The translations under genes were made by a program, and so were the position numbers. DNA of 64,000 nucleotides from assembly GCA_030847615.1 (NCBI GenBank), contig JAUMIR010000001.1, positions 165,885,001 through 165,949,000 on the forward strand, read 5' to 3'. Below are positions 34,173-44,497 of this stretch, one piece after another. The notes beneath the pieces were generated by a model that ran no database searches, was not told the DNA's origin, and saw only the letters and a program-made list of their open reading frames with translations. The stretch's first letter is position 1, and every line of letters starts with the position of its first letter. This DNA comes from Gambelia wislizenii (taxonomy: Eukaryota; Chordata; Lepidosauria; Squamata; Crotaphytidae).

Positions 34173-34400
34173 CGTGTGTGAGTGTGTATGTATGTGCCTT
34201 CAGGTCGCCTTTTGACTTATGGTGACAGCATGAATTTTTCATATGGCTTTCGTAGGCAAGGAATATTCAGACATGGTTTTGCCAGTTTCTTCCTGTAAAA
34301 TGTAGCCTACGGCAGCCATTTGTTGCCAGTCTCCCATCCAAGTACTAAGGCTGACCCCTGCTTAGCTTCCAAGATCAGACAGGACTTGGTGTCTTTACGG
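34173..34400 (-). mobile_element. 5S-rRNA-derived SINE, minus strand
   Basis: The minus strand reads from a 5S-like head (GGAAGCTAAGCAGGGGTCAG, then TAGTACTTGGATGGGAGACT) into the shared SINE tail, which ends in a (TG)n tract on the plus strand at 34173-34195. Confidence 0.85.
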
Positions 34401-34587
34401 TATTACTGGACTTCAATTCTCATAAATTCTAATTTGGCAGAATTCACTTCCAAGGATCTGTACTTGGGAGAGAGATGTTACTAGCCTTTCCCCCCCTGCT
34501 CCCTTGCCATAAGGGAGAAGGATTGTGCAAATGGGGCCTTTGTGAACAGTGGTATTTTGCACAGCACTCACATTGCAGCAGACCTTG

Positions 34588-34805
34588 GGCCCATTCACAC
34601 TATACAATTATAACACCAGGATCCCACTTTTAACTACCTTGGAAGCATCCTATAGAATCCTGGGATTTGCAATCTAGGGGAGGGCATTTGGAATTCTCAG
34701 CCAAAAAGCTCATTTGGTGCCTCATCAAACTACAATCCTCAGGATTTCCATAGGATGCAGCCCTGGAAGTTAAAGTCGAATAATGTCGTTATAACTGTGT
34801 CATGG
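34588..34805. mobile_element. MITE family M, copy 3
   Basis: GGGCCCATTCACACTATACA, CATCCTATAGAATCCTGGGA, and the inverted AAACTACAATCCTCAGGATT, AGTTAAAGTCGAATAATGTC. It is one of the best preserved copies in the window. Confidence 0.65.
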
Positions 34806-34935
34806 AACTGGGTCCCTTGTATATATACGGAACATAATTTATGTATATCCAGTCATTTCCCCAATGAGCTCAGGGTGGTGTATATAAGTCTCCTCCTCTC
34901 ATCGCCATATCCTCATTACAAACCTGTGAGGTAGG

Positions 34936-34942
34936 TCAGGCT

Positions 34943-34986
<44 letters not shown>
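34936..34986. repeat. (GA)n(GACA)n microsatellite
   Basis: A GA dinucleotide tract passes directly into GACA tetranucleotides. Confidence 0.9.
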
Positions 34987-35599
34987 GTGACTGGTCTAAG
35001 ATATCCAGCGATTTTCATGAGTCATTGGGGGACTTGATCCTGGAGCTCTGTTATATTGCAGACAGAAAGCTTGGTTGGATTAGAACCATGATTTCTTCCA
35101 GTGTAACATCCTGTTTCCAACGGTTTTTCAGTCAGGGGCTTCTGAGCAATTCTGAGTAGTTCATCAGTACTTGAAAAGAACAAACCTCTTCTGCTGTTTG
35201 CCCCACCTATAGCAGAGGTTGAATAGTGTCATTTTGTTCCTGTCTCAGCTGGGTTTGTCTGGGTTGATCATACCTGACCCTGCTCCTCCATCATCTGTAC
35301 TAAAGTCTAGCTTATGAGAAGCTGTGATCTGGTGTTCAGTCAGTGTTGTTCCACCACCTTCTAGTATTTATACTGAAGCTACCTTCTTGATCTTCAGATG
35401 AAGGAAGGCACTCTTCCACATGAGGCTTTCCACATGAGGCTCTGCATTATTCGCACAATTTTATAGGGTATACGAATGATGACCAGAATTCACTAAGATA
35501 CACACAAATGTGTAACAGCTTATCTACATGGCTACATAGTGTGTCTCTGCCCACCCACTCCATCCATATGTATTGGGCAGTAGCTGCTGCAAATGATGA
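34987..35599. other. Unassigned sequence
   Basis: No supported feature. Confidence 0.35.
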
Positions 35600-35880
35600 G
35601 TATCTGTTCTCATGTCAAGTTGGAAGCTGCTGATTGATCCACACGCTCCCATGAGTGATCTCTAGTGCAACAGTCAGAAGCGGGGTCCCTGTCAAAATTC
35701 CCCCTTGCACTGGGAGGGGGTTGGAAATGTCAATCAGCTGCTTCCTGATTGACAGGAGAACAGAGCCCTGTTGTTTGAAGTGGCTGTTGCATGGTAAGGG
35801 CAAATTGGGGGACTGTTACAATTCTTATGCTTTCCTAAACTGAATACAAACCAGTGTGAATGCATAACTCGAGGTTATTG
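35600..35880. mobile_element. Palindromic DNA element, family Q copy 2
   Basis: Matches 21840-22090: AACAGTCAGAAGCGGGGTCC, AATTCCCCCTTGCAC, GTCAATCAGCTGCTTCCTGA. It is internally inverted (TCAAGTTGGAAGCTGCTGAT against ATCAGCTGCTTCC). Confidence 0.55.
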
Positions 35881-36227
35881 TCTTGCTGAATTCTGGGTGA
35901 TGTCATCTTCAGTTTGTGGTATTCAGTGCTTTTCCATCTTCGGGGGGGGTGGGTGGGAATCCAGTGAAGAAGAAGAAATGAAACAGCTACATTAAGTGCT
36001 CAATTAGTAGAAACAGGAACTCTCCATGGGGAAGCAAAGTTACTGACAGAAGTTGCCATCTAGGGTTATGTGCTGACTTGCTCTGCCCTGACAAAAGCTA
36101 TGAGCCTTTAATAGCTTCATGACTTGCATTCAACTAGCACAGTGTGATGTTCTGCAGTCTATATAAATGTTATTGTGAATTATTATGTGAATTACAATAA
36201 GTCATGTTTTATGGTTTATGTTTTATG
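35881..36227. other. Unassigned sequence
   Basis: No supported feature apart from a G-run near 35941-35955. Confidence 0.35.
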
Positions 36228-36453
36228 GGAGAGCCAGTGTAGTGTAGTGGTTTGCGCATTGGACTACAGCTTTGGAGACCAGGGTTCGAATCCTCCCTTA
36301 GCCATGGAAACCCACTGTGTGACCTTGGGCAATTCACACTCTCAAAGCCTCAGAGGAAGGCAAAGGCAAACTCCCCCTGAATAAATCTTGCCAAGTAAAC
36401 CCTATGATAGGGTCACCTTAAGTCAGAAATGACTTGGAGGCACACAGCAACAA
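36228..36453 (+). mobile_element. tRNA-derived SINE, plus strand (best copy)
   Basis: The head GAGAGCCAGTGTAGTGTAGT is followed by the A-box region, a B box GGTTCGAATCC and the body GTGACCTTGGGCAATTCACA. Then come GATAGGGTCACCTTAAGTCA, GACTTGGAGGCACACAGCAA and a CAACAAA end. The promoter boxes look intact. Confidence 0.92.
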
Positions 36454-36705
36454 ATGTTTTATGGTGCTGCATAAATGTGAATGTAAGTATATTAGTTTCT
36501 AGTAAGTGGTCTGTTGGGAAGGGGAGAGAGTGTGCTCAGAATGTGGGAGGTGATTGGCTTAGAGTTTGAAAGGGAGCGTTTGAAAAACTGAAGTATGACA
36601 AGCAGGGAGAGTCTATTGGAATCAGTCAGCAGTTGGAGTTAGAGAGCAGAGAGAGAGAGGAGGTTTGTGTGTGGTTGTTGCTGGGTATGGAAGTCAGACA
36701 AAACA
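36454..36705. other. Unassigned sequence
   Basis: Within about 36484-36700 I see only purine-rich GAGAGA stretches and no repeat I can name. Confidence 0.35.
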
Positions 36706-36707
36706 AA

Positions 36708-36946
36708 GGGTGCGTACACACTGCAAAATCATAGCACTTTGATACCACTTCAGCTGCAATGCACTCACTCTATGAAATCCTGGTGTATGTAGTTTTGTGA
36801 GGTACTTAGAATTCTCTGTCAGAGAACTCTGATGCTGTAGAGACTTCTGACCACCAAGCTACAAATTCCAGGATTCCATAGGATGAAGGCATATCAGTTA
36901 AAGTGGTATTAAACTGCTAAAACTGTGCAGTGTGGATACACCCAAA
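36708..36946. mobile_element. MITE family M, copy 4
   Basis: GTGCGTACACACTGCAAAAT and ACTTTGATACCACTTCAGCT on the left. The inverted AGTTAAAGTGGTATTAAACT and GCAGTGTGGATACACCC on the right. It retains both termini and is the most complete family M copy. Confidence 0.7.
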
Positions 36947-37274
36947 GACAGCATCATTTATTGTTTTGAGGGTGAGAGTGTGTATTAAGAATACCCTTAG
37001 TTTCGGCAGTCAGTCAGGTACTTTGTTTAAATAACAGTAATATCTCAGGAGTTGCGTACATGAAACCATACATTTCTGTATAGTGAGAAAAAGTGAAATT
37101 TTATTTAACTTCCTTTAATATTATAGTTAGTATTTTTCACAGATACACTGCCGTCAACTGGCTATGTCAGTGGTGGAACAGATCTTCAGATACAATTGTT
37201 TCTGTAGTAGCAGCAAGATAGTGGAAGTGACCAGTTTGAGAGTAGGAACCCAATATATAAACTTAAACTTCTAA

Positions 37275-37775
37275 GGGCTCATCTACACAGGGACCTTAAT
37301 CTGGGGCCAGTCTGGAGCACTATGATTGGCCCTGGATACAACACAATGGCAGCCACACATACCTGGGGTGAATTTGTGTCAGAGTCCAACCAGGACAGTC
37401 AGGCTGGCCAGTCCCCTTTCCCCCAGAGCAATATCACTGCTGTGGCCTCACAAGCACCTCCTTGCGAGTGCCTGGCCATTATCATCGCTTCTGCTGAGGT
37501 GAGAACGGGGCACCCAGACATGTGATAAACAAGGAGAGGGTACTCTACCCCCTCCTCATTGATCACATGGGCACCCTGTTCTACCTCAACAGAAGTGATG
37601 GTGACAGCCAAGCTCTCATGGGAAGCTGCTTGGCTGGTGGGGCAACAGTGGTTGCAGCAGCTCTGAGGAGGAGCTATCCCCTTCCCTGAGCTATTCAGTG
37701 CAGGGTAAAGGAGATGGTGCCACATTTATGTGTGGAAAACTGGATTGGCCCAAAGCAAACCTGATCAAGCTGCCC
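37275..37775. mobile_element. TTA-type DNA element, related copy
   Basis: Starts GGGCTCATCTACACAGGG after TAA. It shares CTCTACCCCCTCCTCATTGA with 5270-5290 and GAAGTGATGGTGACAGCC, GCTTGGCTGG with 6010-6050. The right terminus is decayed, so the end is approximate. Confidence 0.6.
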
Positions 37776-38129
37776 AGACAGCAAAAGAACTAGAGGCACT
37801 CCAGAGTTTCCTGTTGTTTTTTTCTTGAAAAATCTAGTTTCCTACTGTTTCTTTTAAATCAGAGTAACAGGTTGATGAAGCAGATTCATTGTGTACATTG
37901 TCTGGATGTGTTGCACCAGGTCCAGGGTAAGGGCATATTTATTTATGTAATTTTTTTTCCTTCAGCAATGCTGTATGGTAGATATGCCAGGCTGCCTTTT
38001 GCACCAAGGCTCTGTCCATGTGGGCCACAGGAGGTGTAAACTGTTGGCTCTCTGTTATGTCCTGCAAGGCATGCAGCAACAAATACAAAAACTAGGCCGA
38101 CTAGAGAAGCCAACTATCAGCACTGTCTG
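37776..38129. other. Unassigned sequence
   Basis: No supported feature. Confidence 0.35.
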
Positions 38130-38570
38130 AGGTTCTTGTCTCCAACAGTAGCTATTGCAGCAGAGTGTGGAAGTACAGAACCCTTTAGCAGTATTTGGCA
38201 ATATGGCAAATGCATGTCTCATATTCTACTATCCTGTGTTCTTCATTCTCAGAGTCGTAAACAACTGATTTTTCCTTTGTTAAGCCATCTACCTGGCCAT
38301 TCAGAGAAGTTCTATGTCAAATTCTTATTAGAGGATAGATATTCTAATGTTACTTTGTCAGTTGCTAAGTTCTTATCTGTGGTCATTAAGACCAGTGAGA
38401 GTTAAAAAGTTGGCCTGAGCTCCAAAAAGTCTACCAACAAGTATCCTAATTTTATTGATTTTTGTATATGTGGATGCCAACCCAGTTTTATGTATTAATG
38501 TACATCTTGTCTGTTGTTTGATGGGTAAGTTTGGTTTATTTCCTTAGTGTACATAAGTCCTAAGTGAGGC
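38130..38570 (+). pseudogene. LINE ORF2 C-terminal remnant and 3' UTR
   Basis: The plus frame ending at 38405 carries a PLLSHLPGHSEKFYVKFLLE, then TLSVAKFL, tail. It resembles the C-terminus encoded on the minus strand at 5661-5996 (IIQSIPGSSESFYSSYLL). An AT-rich untranslated stretch with TTTTATTGATTTTTGTATAT follows. The clade was not determined. It is a 5'-truncated dead copy. Confidence 0.6.
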
Positions 38571-39756
38571 GAAACATTAGAAGTGATCTGAGATAGTCCT
38601 GAGAGACAGCCAGAGAACCACATAGCTGAGAGGAAAAAGGAGTCCCAGAGATGCAGTAGTATACTGCCTGGGACACATTAAAAGTATTAATTTTTTTTTT
38701 AAAAAATAACTCCTTCCTTCCCCCTCCTGCCACCTTCTCACAGATATAGGCACACACCCACTTCTACTGATGGGAATAAATTTGTGCATGCTGATGTGAG
38801 GTAGGCTGGTACTCCTGCCTCAATTCATGCACCTTATCCAGTATGTTTGACAGAGTATGGGAGACTACACCCCTTGGATTTCTGCCTATGTGTATCCAAT
38901 TATGTCACAGGATGTCCTTTGGGAAGTCTATTTGTCCCAGCTGCATCTCTAACCAAGGTTCTCCCTTTCCTGCAAATTTGCTGGACCTGATTGAAAGTTA
39001 ACAGAAATGTTGCTAACATTAAATGTGAATACCTAATTCAGCTGGAAGATTTCCTTGAGTGATTTGCTGTACTTGGTAATAAGAGATTCAGCAGGCATAA
39101 AAAATGTTTTTCAGATATGTTGTACAGGTGCTGCTAGTACTGTACTTTTAACACTCCTTGTTACATTGACTAATAACTTCATTTCCATTCCTTTTTCTTT
39201 TCTTTCTGCAGTGAAACAGTGTAGCATCTGCCTGCTAACATATCACATCTGTCCTGGGCATGCACTACAGATACTACAGCCTAGAAGTGATTGGACCTAA
39301 AATAGACAATGAAGCTGTCAGTTATGCTAACGTTGCCAACATTCAGTGCATTTCCAAAAAACAGTCAAAGTCTTCTTTGATTCTTTACGGGCATGTAGGT
39401 CAAAACTAGAGAGTGGCTTGGGGCCAGGGATTTCATTTCTCTCTCTTCTCCTCTCCCTGCTGCCTCTCTCTGCAATCTTTTAAAGCCTGATACTTTACAC
39501 TCATGAAGTAAAGTGCTTGAAAGATGCTTATGAGATTGCAACATATTGCATTATATAGTTCAGTTAGCTGCATCTTGCATATATGCACACCTGTCCAATA
39601 TTTTCACCATTATGCTAGTTAACTTTATGAGACCTAACACTCACATTTAATCCCAATACGCAAAATAGAGCCCACTGTATATTATTTTGGACATATATCT
39701 TTCTCCTCTTTTCTCTAGGATTATCTGATACCAAAGAGGGCAGCATGACACATGCA
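38571..39756. other. Unassigned sequence
   Basis: No gene or clear repeat. The open frame at 39055-39300 has no recognised domain. Confidence 0.4.
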
Positions 39757-39831
39757 TCTTTATTATTTATTTATTTAGGTATTTATACCCCGCTCTTCAC
39801 CCACAAAGGCTCTCAGAGTGGCTTACAAATT
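39757..39831 (-). mobile_element. LINE tail fragment
   Basis: CTTTATTATTTATTTATTTA, then ACCCCGCTCTTCACCCACA and AGAGTGGCTTACAAATT, is a CR1/L2-like 3' end in minus orientation. The Penelope-like element inserted in it, duplicating GGCTTACAAATT. Confidence 0.6.
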
Positions 39832-39927
39832 GTGAAGTCAGAGGCTTTCACAGCCAGCATCCATAGATTTTCCTTGGTTTTTTTTTCCGGGCTATGAGGC
39901 CGTGTTCTGGAATAGTTTCTTTCTGAC

Positions 39928-40126
39928 TGACAGTAAGAGCTGTTCGGCAGTGGAACACACTCCCTCGGAGTGTGGTGGGGTCTCCTTCCTTGGAGGTCTT
40001 TAAACAGAGGCTGGATGGCCATCTGTCGGGGATGCTTTGATCGTGATTTCCTGCATGGCAGGGGGTTGGACTGGATGGCCCTCGTGGTCTCTTCCAACTC
40101 TGCAATTCTATGATTCTATGATTCTA
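39928..40126 (+). mobile_element. CR1 LINE 3' end, plus strand
   Basis: Contains AACACACTCCCTCGGAGTGT, GGTTGGACTGGATGGCCCTC, and ends with three ATTCTATG units, the 8-bp tail typical of CR1. It is flanked by TGAC (39924-39927 and 40127-40130). Confidence 0.9.
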
Positions 40127-40127
40127 T

Positions 40128-40162
40128 GACATTTCGCCTGCATCTGTGGCTGGCATCTTCAG
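40128..40162 (-). ncRNA. Hammerhead-ribozyme-like core, left arm
   Basis: On the minus strand: CTGAAGA, a stem II candidate (GCCAGC...GCAGGC with an A-A mismatch), GAAA, then TGTC. This gives the CUGANGA and GAAA boxes and a GUC-like triplet. An extra T after CUGANGA and ATGT in place of a self-complementary ACGT make it imperfect. It is cut off directly by the CR1 insertion. Confidence 0.5.
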
Positions 40163-40434
40163 TGAATGGTTGGGTAGGAGTGTGTGTGGAGTTTATATAT
40201 TGTGAACCCCTGTTGGGGAGTATATGTAAATTTGTGTACTTGAATGGTTAGTTTCTGGGTATAGAAATGCAAGGATGATTAGTGTTTGTTTGGCTAATGG
40301 TTGGCAAAGAGACACTAATCATCCTTGCATTTCTATACCCAGAAACTAACCATTCAATCACAGAAATTTACATATACTCCCCAACAGGGGTTCACGATAT
40401 ATAAACTCCGCACATACTCCAACCCAACCATTAT

Positions 40435-40469
40435 CTGAAGATGCCAGCCACAGATGCAGGCAAAACGTC
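40435..40469 (+). ncRNA. Hammerhead-ribozyme-like core, right arm
   Basis: The plus strand carries CTGAAGA (40435-40441), the same stem II candidate, then CAAAACGTC (40461-40469). The box that should read GAAA has lost its G (AAAA), which should abolish cleavage. The palindromic ACGT that would allow dimeric stem III pairing is present here. Confidence 0.5.
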
Positions 40470-40541
40470 AGAAAGAAACTATTCCAGAACACAGCCTCAC
40501 AGCCTGGAAAAAAACCAAGGAAAATCTATGGCTTACAAATT

Positions 40542-40770
40542 ATTAAGCAATAGCACCTACACATCTACACCGCTTTTATAGTGCACTAAGCATTTTCCAA
40601 GTGGTTTCTGATGTGTGCTAGCTAATTGCCCCCACAAGCCAGGTACTCATTTTACTGATCTACGAAAGGATGGAAGGCTGAGTGAATCTTGGAGCCCTTG
40701 GGATCAAACTTGCAATGTTGTGGCTGCAGTACAGGCATCTAACCACTGCACCACCAGGACACCAATATCT
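40542..40770 (-). mobile_element. tRNA-like SINE of a second family, minus strand
   Basis: On the minus strand: CTGGTGGTGCAGTGGTTAGA, GCAAGTTTGATCCCAAGG, CTCAGCCTTCCATCCTTTCG, GGGGGCAATTAGCTAGCACA, and a 3' part ending in AAAAGCGGTGTAGATGTG. This is a common squamate SINE layout; the family was not named. Confidence 0.65.
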
Positions 40771-40930
40771 TTAATTATTATGTGATGTAGGAATTTTCTG
40801 CAGATGTTGTTGGCCAGGAGAATGTGAAGCAATTTCCCCCAAAATTACCTGTGCTATACATCTTGACGTTAGCATATGAAAAAGCTGCCTTATGTCAAGT
40901 CACATTCAACCTCAGTGTACTCAAATTGAT

Positions 40931-41100
40931 CATAGAATCACAGAAGAAACCACAATGGCCATCCAGTCCAACCCCCTGCCATGCAGGAATACACAATCAA
41001 AGCACTCCTGACAGATTGCCATCCCACCCCCATTTAAAAATCTCCAAAGAAGGAGACTCAACTGCACTCCGAGGCAGTGCATTCCACTGATCTACAATAA
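40931..41100 (-). mobile_element. CR1 LINE 3' end, minus strand
   Basis: TCATAGAATCACAGAAGAAA, CATCCAGTCCAACCCCCTGC, CATGCAGGAATACACAATCA is the complement of the CR1 end seen at 39928-40126. Confidence 0.88.
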
Positions 41101-41648
41101 TCCTTCTGTGTTCCATGCAAGAATCTTCTTACCTGGAGATACCAGAACCTTCTGCGCACAAAGCCTGTTTTCTACCACTGAGGTATGTCCTTTTCCTAGC
41201 AGAGGAATGGATGTCCTCCTTTTTGGCATTGTGGACTTCTTTCAATCTCCTTCTATTCAATACAGAAACCAGACAGCAAGAGCAGGGATCCATCTACTGT
41301 GACTTATGAAAAAATAAGTTGAAAACCAATTTGGAGTATGTTAGATTTCCTTCACACTAATCAGTCCTCCTTGGTCTGCTTTGCCATAGGGTTGTTAGGG
41401 CATCTATTGTTTTCTGTTCTGGGTTGCCGTTCTCCTCCCTCTCTTCCTTATAGACCACTTGGTGGATCAGCTACTTAAGTCCACTGACAAGATGTGGCCC
41501 AGCACATCAGTGGTGGCAAGGGAGGGCAGGCCAGATCAACTGGTTCTGAGGAGCCTGTTTTCCAGTGCCTTGCTTTCTTCACAGCTACTGCCCCTGTGGC
41601 TGCGTCTGCCAATATCAACATTGTTGCTCCAGTCTAGTGCATTTGCAG
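41101..41648. other. Unassigned sequence
   Basis: No supported feature. Two overlapping 64-residue frames at 41108-41309 show no domain. Confidence 0.35.
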
Positions 41649-41848
41649 AGAGGCAGTGTAATGTAGTGGTTTTAGCGATGGCCTACAACTCTGGAGAGCT
41701 GAGTTTGAATCCCCACTAGGCCATGGAAACTGATTTGGGTGACCTTGGGCAAGTCACACTCTCTTGGCCTCAGAGGAAGGCAAAGGCAAACCTCCTCTGA
41801 ACAAATCTTGCCAAGGAAACCCCATGATAGGTTCTCTTCAGAGGATGG
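41649..41848 (+). mobile_element. tRNA-derived SINE, plus strand
   Basis: AGAGGCAGTGTAATGTAGTG, then TTTGAATCCCC (B box), GTGACCTTGGGCAAGTCACA, and GATAGGTTCTCTTC where the 3' tail is lost. Confidence 0.85.
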
Positions 41849-42037
41849 GTGGACAAAGTTGTAACCAAGATCTTTCTGATTGTGGTTCTACAGCCAAAGA
41901 AAGGGATCTTGCAAAAGCTGGTACTGAATGCCTCATTCCACAAGATCCCTAAAAGACTGAGTTGCCAGATTAGATCTGAGATGGGGTTCCTGTTATTTTA
42001 AATCTCAACAGATCTCAGAGGAGCAGGACAAAGTACT

Positions 42038-42190
42038 GGGCCCATCTATATGAGGGGTGGGATGGAGTACCTCATAGTGATGGCATTTTGCAGCAGCAGC
42101 AGCAGCAGCAGCAGCCGCGGCATGTCTTAATGGTGTTTTTTGGCCCCAGAAGCCCCCAGAAACTTCACATGCTAGATGGTGGCCACAAGT
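42038..42190. mobile_element. TTA-type DNA element fragment with (CAG)n
   Basis: GGGCCCATCTATATGAGGGG resembles the left terminus at 5052. CATGTCTTAATGGTGTTTT matches the copy at 46573-46694. A (CAG)8-type tract occupies about 42092-42116. Confidence 0.5.
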
Positions 42191-43770
42191 GATTTACTTG
42201 CATTAGTTCTTTGCTGCTGCCAAACTTTTTAAAAAAGTCATCTAAGGTGTGCTGGAGTGATAGAGCGATTTTTTTTATTATTAAAAGGAAAACAAAACAA
42301 AACCCCCACATCGTTTATCACCTTAGCGATCACTTGCTAAGGTGAAAATTGAACATGGCAGCAGCGGGCACTTGCCTTGTTAGCAAGCCCTGCCTCCTGC
42401 TCTCACCTGGCCAATCAGCTTTGTACTTCCTCTTGTATGGGGAAGTGATTCAAAGTGAATTACTTGTCCCAACGAGCAGGAATGCACACTCCCATTGCTG
42501 TTTTTTTTTTTTTTTTTTTAAGTACAGGGAAAGCTGTAAAGGCTTTTCCTGAATTGTTTTTGCCATTTTGCATCCCCCTCCTTCCGAATACTGTTAGATT
42601 GGTGCGGGATCTCATTTAGACAGGTAGGATTCCCAGCAAATTCTATGAGGTTTATTTTGACCATTTAGACAACCCCATTGTAAACCTAGGTCAAGCATGA
42701 TAAGGTATTTGTCCTCTATCACCTTCAAAATCCTGACTTTAGGCAGCAGGCATTCCCTCCCAACACCACTGGATGAAGGGGACAGGGCGTAGAAGAGCTG
42801 GCAACAAGCTCAGTGCCGTGAACAAAGCTGGCTGATACTCTGTTGATACACCAGTGAGGCAACAGCTCTGATAGAAGGGGACAGTTGCATCCACACTGAG
42901 ATGTGGAAGGTGAGAGTGGACAGTTACCTTTGCTTGCTTAATGGAACTTAATGCTACTTTGTCCTGCTCTGAGATATGTTAAAGTTTAAAGTTACAGGAT
43001 CCCTTTCCCAGATCCAATCTGCCAACGCAACTGAAGGATAAATACACTAACATGGCAAGTGTTAACCTTGGCACTTCTCATTTTGGAAAGAGCGAACATG
43101 AGCCCTGGGATGGAGAGAAAGGCTACCAGCAAATACAGATTCCATAAAAGTAAAAATGAAAGAGGGAGGGAGGGGAAGAGAAGAAGAAGAAATCAAAAAA
43201 TAAATGTCTTGAAAAATAAACCTGGCCCACTGCGGGAGTAGCAACAGCAGCAGCAGCAGCGGGTAATAAATGAAGGGAGCTATTTCAGAGGGAGACAAAC
43301 CAGAGTGCCCACAAACAGCAAAGAGCTGAGGATGAGTGGAGGAGCAGGAGGGGACTGTCAGAGTCCTGTCAGATACACAGCAAATGTTGCAAATCCAGAC
43401 ATCCTATCAGGTTCTATCATGAGAGGCAGACTGGTATTAAGGCAACATGGAATGATATTTCCTTGATAGAGAAGTAAATCCCAGCATAATGTGTTGACAA
43501 CATGTACCACAAAAGATGTTATGAATGATGTGACAATGACCACAGACTCCAGTGAAGATAACAATTACAAGTGGGAAAGTATATCCCGGGGAGCCTCCAG
43601 GGCTCAATTTTGCATGCAAAAGGTACCCAGTTCAGAAGAATAAGGCAGTGAAACAAACTAGCTTTCTGCTGAAACCCTGGAGAGTTGCTGCATGAAATGA
43701 ATAGTCCTAGTGGACAATATGAACCCATAGTCAAAGCTGGTATAAAGAGCTACCCATGTTCATAACACAT
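42191..43770. other. Mostly unassigned sequence
   Basis: (AGC)n tract at about 43240-43262 and a long T-run at 42502-42519. No gene was seen. Confidence 0.4.
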
Positions 43771-43835
43771 AGTAATACTTAGCATTTGTACAGCATTTTA
43801 TTGTTCAAAGTGTTTCACTGTCTATATCTTCACCA
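43771..43835. mobile_element. Old LINE fragment
   Basis: AATACTTAGCATTTGTACAG, then CATTTTATTGTTCAAAGTGTTTCAC, resembles degenerate vertebrate LINE 3' ends. It is short, so confidence is limited. Confidence 0.3.
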
Positions 43836-44282
43836 GATTTATTCAGCTGAAGAACAAATGGCCAAAAATAACAAGAACTCCCCCTCCCTGCCACACACAC
43901 ATATTCACATCAAAATAGCAAGATGGGCCCAATACTCCAGAAACTTTGAAACATTTTAAAATAGCAATATCCCCCCTCCCCACCAACTACTTGCATCTGG
44001 AAGTGATGTGATGTCACTTCTGCTTGCCAAAACAGTGGTTATGATGACACAACTGCATCCTTTCAGAGGTGCCCACAATTGGCAGGTTTGTTTGTCCACC
44101 CTTGATGCACAGTATTAAAGTAATCCCTCAACAATATATCACAAAGGTCAAATATCTGCAGTGGGATAAATTCTTTTGTTTCAATACAAGTGACAGAACT
44201 GATAGATAATAGAACTCGCAAAATGTGTAGAAACTGACCTGTTTCTCTTGTGGGGAGTGCAGAAAGGCATTGCTGACAGTAG
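43836..44282. other. Unassigned sequence
   Basis: No supported feature. Confidence 0.35.
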
Positions 44283-44497
44283 CAGTTGTTGCTGTTATGT
44301 TCCTTCAAGTTGATTCGGACTTATGACAAATGTATCCTAGTATTCTTGGCAAGGTTTATTCAGAGAAGGCTTGTCATTACTTATTTGAGGGCTGAGAGAA
44401 TGTGACATGCCCAGGGTTTTCCAATGGATTTCCATGGCTGAATGGAGGCTCTGAGAGTCCTAATCCAGCACTGAAACCACTATACCACACCAGCTCT
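44283..44497 (-). mobile_element. tRNA-derived SINE, minus strand
   Basis: Minus strand: GAGAGCTGGTGTGGTATAGT head, a decayed B-box region, the middle, then GACTTATGACAAATG complement and a (CAA)n-like end at 44283-44300. Confidence 0.8.

Larger units (their letters stand above)
39832..40529. mobile_element. Penelope-like element end with inverted arms
   Basis: Bounded by a 12-bp duplication GGCTTACAAATT (39820-39831 and 40530-40541). The two halves are inverted copies: left ATAGATTTTCCTTGG...GAATAGTTTCTTTCTGAC against right GTCAGAAAGAAACTATTC...CCAAGGAAAATCTAT. Inner arms also pair (AGTTTCTGGGTATAGAAATG with CATTTCTATACCCAGAAACT). Each arm holds a hammerhead-like core. Terminal repeats carrying minimal hammerhead ribozymes are an established trait of Penelope-like retroelements. 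A CR1 piece (39928-40126) is nested in the left arm. Confidence 0.7.

Noticed and set aside
36228..36310. Possible tRNA gene (A and B boxes)
   Set aside because: No cloverleaf with a paired acceptor stem is apparent, and the body and tail are those of a dispersed SINE family.
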